Below, piece by piece: positions 52,601 to 58,600 of a stretch of DNA of 64,000 bases. How positions within the stretch are numbered: position 1 is the first letter of the stretch; each line of letters opens with the position of its first letter. The notes beneath the pieces were generated by a model. It saw only the letters and a program-made list of their open reading frames with translations. It did no database searches and was not told the origin of the DNA. Position numbers and translations under genes: made by a program. Origin of the DNA: Siphonodentalium dalli (taxonomy: Eukaryota; Mollusca; Scaphopoda; Gadilida; Siphonodentaliidae); assembly GCA_032622095.1 (NCBI GenBank), contig CP136063.1, positions 81,261,980-81,325,979 of the forward strand. The letters run 5' to 3'.

Positions 52601-55600
52601 ATGAGATCCCCAGAGGGTGGATTTAGTGACGCTATCCCGCACAGCGGGCTAGCATCACCATATTCACCATCTGGGGACCTCTTTCTGCAGGGCCTCATCT
52701 GCTATGGGAGATTTTGGCTCAGATTGAAGTTCCCAAATGTTGAATATTGTGATGTACACCCATTGGGAACCTCGATTATGCAATGTGTCGTCTGCCAATT
52801 TGGGGATATAAAGAATCTAAACTGAAAAAAAATAGAATCTATGTGAAGAAGTTTCTATAGAAATTTTATAATAAAGAAACTTTCCAGAGAAGGTTAGGCC
52901 TAAGCAGAATGCGGGATAGCATCACTAAATTCACCCTCTGGGGACCTCATTCTGCAAATGACATGCACACTAAACTCAGACTTGAAATTGCCCTTCCATT
53001 GGACCTTCCTGAAATTTTGCGAAAAACCCTGTGCCATTAAATTCTTTTATATATGCGAGTCTTCCACAGGGAGCCTTGCATATATAAGAGAATACATTGG
53101 CCTAACAATATTTACCTTGGCCTTGTAAGCTAGTGCATTCTCTTATATATGCAAGGCTAGCAATGGAAGTCGCGCATATATTAGAGAATGCACTGGCTCA
53201 GGATATTTAATGCTGCACCAGTGCAGCTCCCATTATGAAAGGGTTAATAGTGTGTGTTGGTTCTGTGGTTAGCCTGCTCGACCTGTTACATCATGGTGTG
53301 AAAACATCATGCGTTCGAATGTCACTATTTGCCATTAAACACCAAATGCTGCATTGGTTGCCTTCAGCAAGCAAGGTTCCAAGTACCTATTCTGATTATG
53401 CTAATCCTGATGCGCTCATTAGTTGCTTGGATTGCTTCATCATTAGAGAAGATGGGTAATCAATGTCTTATGATTGGGGTAATAATCACGTAAAGCGCAC
53501 TGAAATTAATTTGTAGTATGCTCTATAAAAATGCATTCATTTATATTATTATTATTTTTATAACAATGCAAAATAAATCTCTATTAAATTATATATAAAA
53601 AAAGGGAAGGATTTTTTTTTTTTCTTCAAAGAATTCTAGAAATTAATGAATGTATGAATAATTTTATGGGATCCAACTTTTATCCAACCAACGTATAGAA
53701 CTATCATCCAGTGCCGTTAGCCATTACAGTAGTAGTCTGAAGCAACATATCTATATTAAAAAAAAAATTCCATATTAGGGACACCAACGGACTCCTATAT
53801 GTCGGTCCTATATATGTTAATTTATTCCATGGGTGTATTTACACTAAATTACCCAACACCTTAAATGAACAAACTTGTGACAATGGTCCTTCAACAACTT
53901 AATATCAACATAGCCTCCACCCCTCCCCAATTTGATATTCGATTTTATTTCATTGGAAAAGTTCAAGACCTAAACATATATATCATCATATTTAATGAGA
54001 TTTGTATTTCTTCTGTTTCAGGAAAGGAGGGTGCCAACAAATTGATAAAGATCTTACACAAAAACCAAAAATATGGATTTGTGGAGCCACTGTGTTTCAG
54101 TACTATAATTGACTTAATAGAACATTATAGGGAGAACTCTCTAGTGATTTATAATCGTGATTTGGATATTCATTTATCAAAACCAATCTGCCGCAATTTT
54201 GGACAGGTATGTTTTCATTAATTGTAGCTTGATTTAACAACAATGATATTTTAATTTCATTTTGGATAAAAATTGCCTTGACAGAAATAAAATATAATAT
54301 ACCCCTATTGACTGCCTTGGGGTGGAATACCAAGACCTTTTTGTACCCGCGGTCTCTGTTGATAGTCCTGGTTGGGTTTCAGCTGAAACCTAAATCTTTG
54401 TTGTCATAAATACAAGTAAAATGTCCTTCGCTTTGCTGACGTAAATGGTTATCATATCTAATAATAGTCATTAGTTTTATATCATCGTTAATACACCAAC
54501 ATCGCAGTCTAAGCCACCATCTTTGATAAACTTATAACCAGAGCTGTCATCATGATTAATTGTAAGGTTTTCATTGGGTTTAAAATATGGTTATAATGTA
54601 ACAGACATATAAAAGCCTTAGTGCTATTGCCTGTTGCAACTCAACGTGCCAATGCACAATGCAACAGATGTAGCAGATTTGTCTAAATACTCCTTCAGAA
54701 GAAAATGTTATCTAATTAATAATAAATGATCTCCCTTTAGGAAGACATGATGGTATGTCCAGATCGGGAAGAGATCTCATTTCTCAGGAGCATTAACAAG
54801 GAATGTGTTGAGAAAATGGAAGCTTATGACCGACATTACGACGACCACAACCGCATTTCTCAGGAACTTCAGCTGAAAAATGCTGCCCTTGACGCTTTCA
54901 AAGAAACGCTTCTAGTTTTCGAAGAACAAATAGATTTGCATCGGAGATTTCATGGGCAGGCAGGCACAAATGAGATCCAAAGGTGAGAGAGAGAAGCAAC
55001 TTTACCCTTAAATGACTGAATAGATTCTCCCATTCAGCTACAAAAGTATGCATTGGAATAGTCTGTTATTCATTTGTGGGGATGTTCAGATACTATAAGC
55101 AGTTGACAGAAAGAGAGATACTTACTATTTGGCTTTTTGCTACATTATCAGCCGATATCCCTGCAAATGAACCAATGGAAATCATTTGGCTTTTTGGTGC
55201 ACTATCAGCTGATATCCCTGCAAATGAACCTATGTAAATCAAGTAACTACTCATCAGTTTGTGAGTAAAAGATGTTTTATTGGGTAATAGAGACATTAGT
55301 TCATACTTCATTTTCGCCTTCATCTATCTTGATCAATGTCACTGGTTGGCAAAGACAAAGCAAACTCTGTTTATTCATAATACTGAAATATATTTTGCAA
55401 ATTGGAAATGGATGTCACATATGAAGAATTGTCTTTCTTGATATCAATTGATTGATTACATGTGTTCGTCCGTCTTAGTGGATAACTCAATTCCTGCAAA
55501 TGGCTATCTATTATGTATTTTGGAACTTCTGTCTGTATGTATGTATGTATGTATATGTGTTATAGACTTGAAAAACCAATCCGACTCAAATTGGTATGTA

Positions 55601-58600
55601 GGCCTACTTTGATCCCGGGAACAATATGGGCGGGTCCAATTTCATGTCCGACCATGTCTTTGACCTCGCTCATAATACACTCATATAGGCATGTTTCTGG
55701 ACCGATATTTTCAATGTTGTTCACTCAGTGTTCAACGTTGTCACTGTATATTCTACCCAGACGGAGGCGATCACAAAGAAATCCCTAAATAGCCCGGACG
55801 AAGTCTGGCACATCAGCTAGTGTCTAATAAGTTTCAAATATTGTTTGTATTTTCCCTTCTAGAGTTATTCCTCTTTGTTAATCTGGATATTTATATTTTT
55901 TTGCAACAGTGAGTCAGTTTTTCCTTTCATGAATGATTTAAATTTCTCCTTACAGGTTACATGAGAACTTTGAGCTTTTAAAAGACAGAAAGGTGAGGAT
56001 ATTGGAAGAAAAGGAGAAATTGGAATCGGATATCAGACGACAGACAGAGTACAACAGACGGCTCATCACGGATATGAACGCTATGAAACCAGAGCTAAAA
56101 CGACTGTGTAAACAGCGTGATAAGTGCAAAAAGTAAGAAGTATTTACTACAAGCCTGAGTTTAGTGTGCCTGTCATTTGCAGAATGAGGTCCCCAGAGGG
56201 TGACCTCATTCAGCATGGTCTCATCTGCTATGGGAGACATAGACTCAGATTGAAGTTCCCAAATGGGGAATATTGTGATGTACATCCATTGGGAACCTCG
56301 ATTATGCTATGTGTCGTCTGCCAATTTGGGGATATGGAGAAACTAAACTAAAAAAGAAAAAGAATCTACATGAAGTTTTATAGAAATTTGATAATAAAGA
56401 AACTTTCCAGAGAAGATGAGGCCTAAGCTAAAGCAGAATGAGGTCCCCAGATGGTGAATTTAGAGATGCTAGCCCGCTAGCATCACTAAATTCACCCTCT
56501 GGGGACCTCATTCTGCAAATGACAGCACACTTAAAACTCAGGCTTGATTTATCAACCTTTTTGGGCTTTCCCTGTTAGCCGTGAGTGGTGCCATAAAACA
56601 GAATCTACCAGGATTGTTCACGTAGGGCCCTGTGATTCTCACAAATCAAATCATTTTTTAAGTTTAAGGTCTTCACTATATTTTCGTTGATGCAATTATT
56701 TATGCAAATTGCAACTAGGGATAATGTCAACAAGCCTAACTGGTGTCATTATGACTCAGAATGTTTTTCATCCATAATTCGCTGTAATTAGCTTCCTTAG
56801 ACTTATAAATGTATGGGTATCATCGAAGAAATTAATTGAAAATCAGTCTTTTTTTTTTCCTATGCATGGGACAGTTTTTGTGCGATGAATAAATAAAATA
56901 TGCAGCTAATGCTGTATCTTCAACAGTTTAAGCGACGGCACCAGCTACATATTCAATATTTATTTCACTAAACTTGATAAATACAGAAACTGGTAACTGA
57001 TCATGAGAAATAGAATACCAATACAATCATCATATTCTTGGAATTTGAGTGAGTAGTAAGTTTTGAGATCAGTTCCCTGTTCTTTATTCTGACAATAGGT
57101 TTTGGCCCGAATGAGAAATGTTTTGCTATAACATCACCTCAATGATCTTAAGTATAAGTATGATACAAAGGCAATTGGAGCCGGCACAATTTAAATATAA
57201 TGCACTTTAGAATGACAAGTCATTTTGCTATATCTTCCTCTTTTTCCCCCCCAATGTGTTATTTAACTTATATATATCTCTAACATGCAAATGTATCTAT
57301 TTAGGGTTCTGCAGGACCGAGGTATGTCTGCAGATGATATCGACAGCATCCTAGAAGGAAAGCAGGATGGGTAAGTTTTCCTTACTAGTTAAGCGGTCGA
57401 TGGCAATTCATTCAGAAAGAAGGCATTTAAACATGAGTAAATAATTGGTTATCAATAATGTTTGCATTATGATATATTCCTTCAATATTTTTATTTTAAT
57501 TTAAGCGACCTATTATTTTCCGAAATTAAGCCAAGAATCTTATTGCCTTCATTTGTTCATCATGGCTAGGGTTCTAAATGCTAAGCAAAATAAACAGTAT
57601 GGTATTGTGATCTCATTGTAGGTATAATTATTATATTATTACCTGCAGTTCTTTGTATATGCGTTTGCATTCATACATCCTCGACTCAATTAGAATATAT
57701 TAGAAGGTACAGTCCCCTCTTTAACCCTTCTATGACGGGAGATTCCTAAAATTTAGCAAAAACCCTGTGCCAATGCATTCTCTTATACATGCGAGTCTAT
57801 ATAAGAGAATACATTGTCCTAACAATATTTACCTTGACCTTGTAAGCCAGTGCATTCTCTTATATATGTGCGATGCTTCATATCGGAGACTTGCATATAT
57901 AAGAGAATGCACTGGCACAGGATCTTTAATGCTGCACCAACGCAACTACCGTCATGAAAGGGTTAATACCAGAGGCAGCTATTTATAATTTAAAAAAAAT
58001 AGTTATTAGACAACCGTTTATGAACCTGGTTAACATTATCACAATATCTCCAATAAAAGTAGAAAGTTAAATTTGGGTGTTGTCCCGCCCATAAATCAAA
58101 TTGAACTGTGGGGGTATGCCAGCATCCGAGGTTAAACTTGTTTTTAACCCTTTCAGCGCCATGTCCGATTTTTGTATCAACCCATATTTCCTTGATCATT
58201 TTTCAAATTTATTGTAAGAGCTCTTTCCATCAATGTATCACATTATTATAATCAATAAATTTGAAAAATGATCAAGGAAATATGGGTTGATACAAAAATC
58301 GGACTTTGCACTGAAATGGTTAATTGCCTTACTTTAGATACTCTCGATTATAACTAATATTGTTGGATTTTCAGGCTTCAGAACCCACCTGTGTTTGATG
58401 AGTCGACGTGGCTGGTGCATTGTGAACGAAAAGAAGCTGAATTAATGCTCTTAGGAAAACCAAATGGCACATTTCTAATCCGACCCAAAGAAGAACCAGG
58501 TGGAAGCTGTCATGTCTTATCAATAACGTAAGTAATCTTGTTTTTTCTTTCTCTTTTTTTTCTGTCATGTCTTATCAATAAATTAAGAAATCTCATTTGT

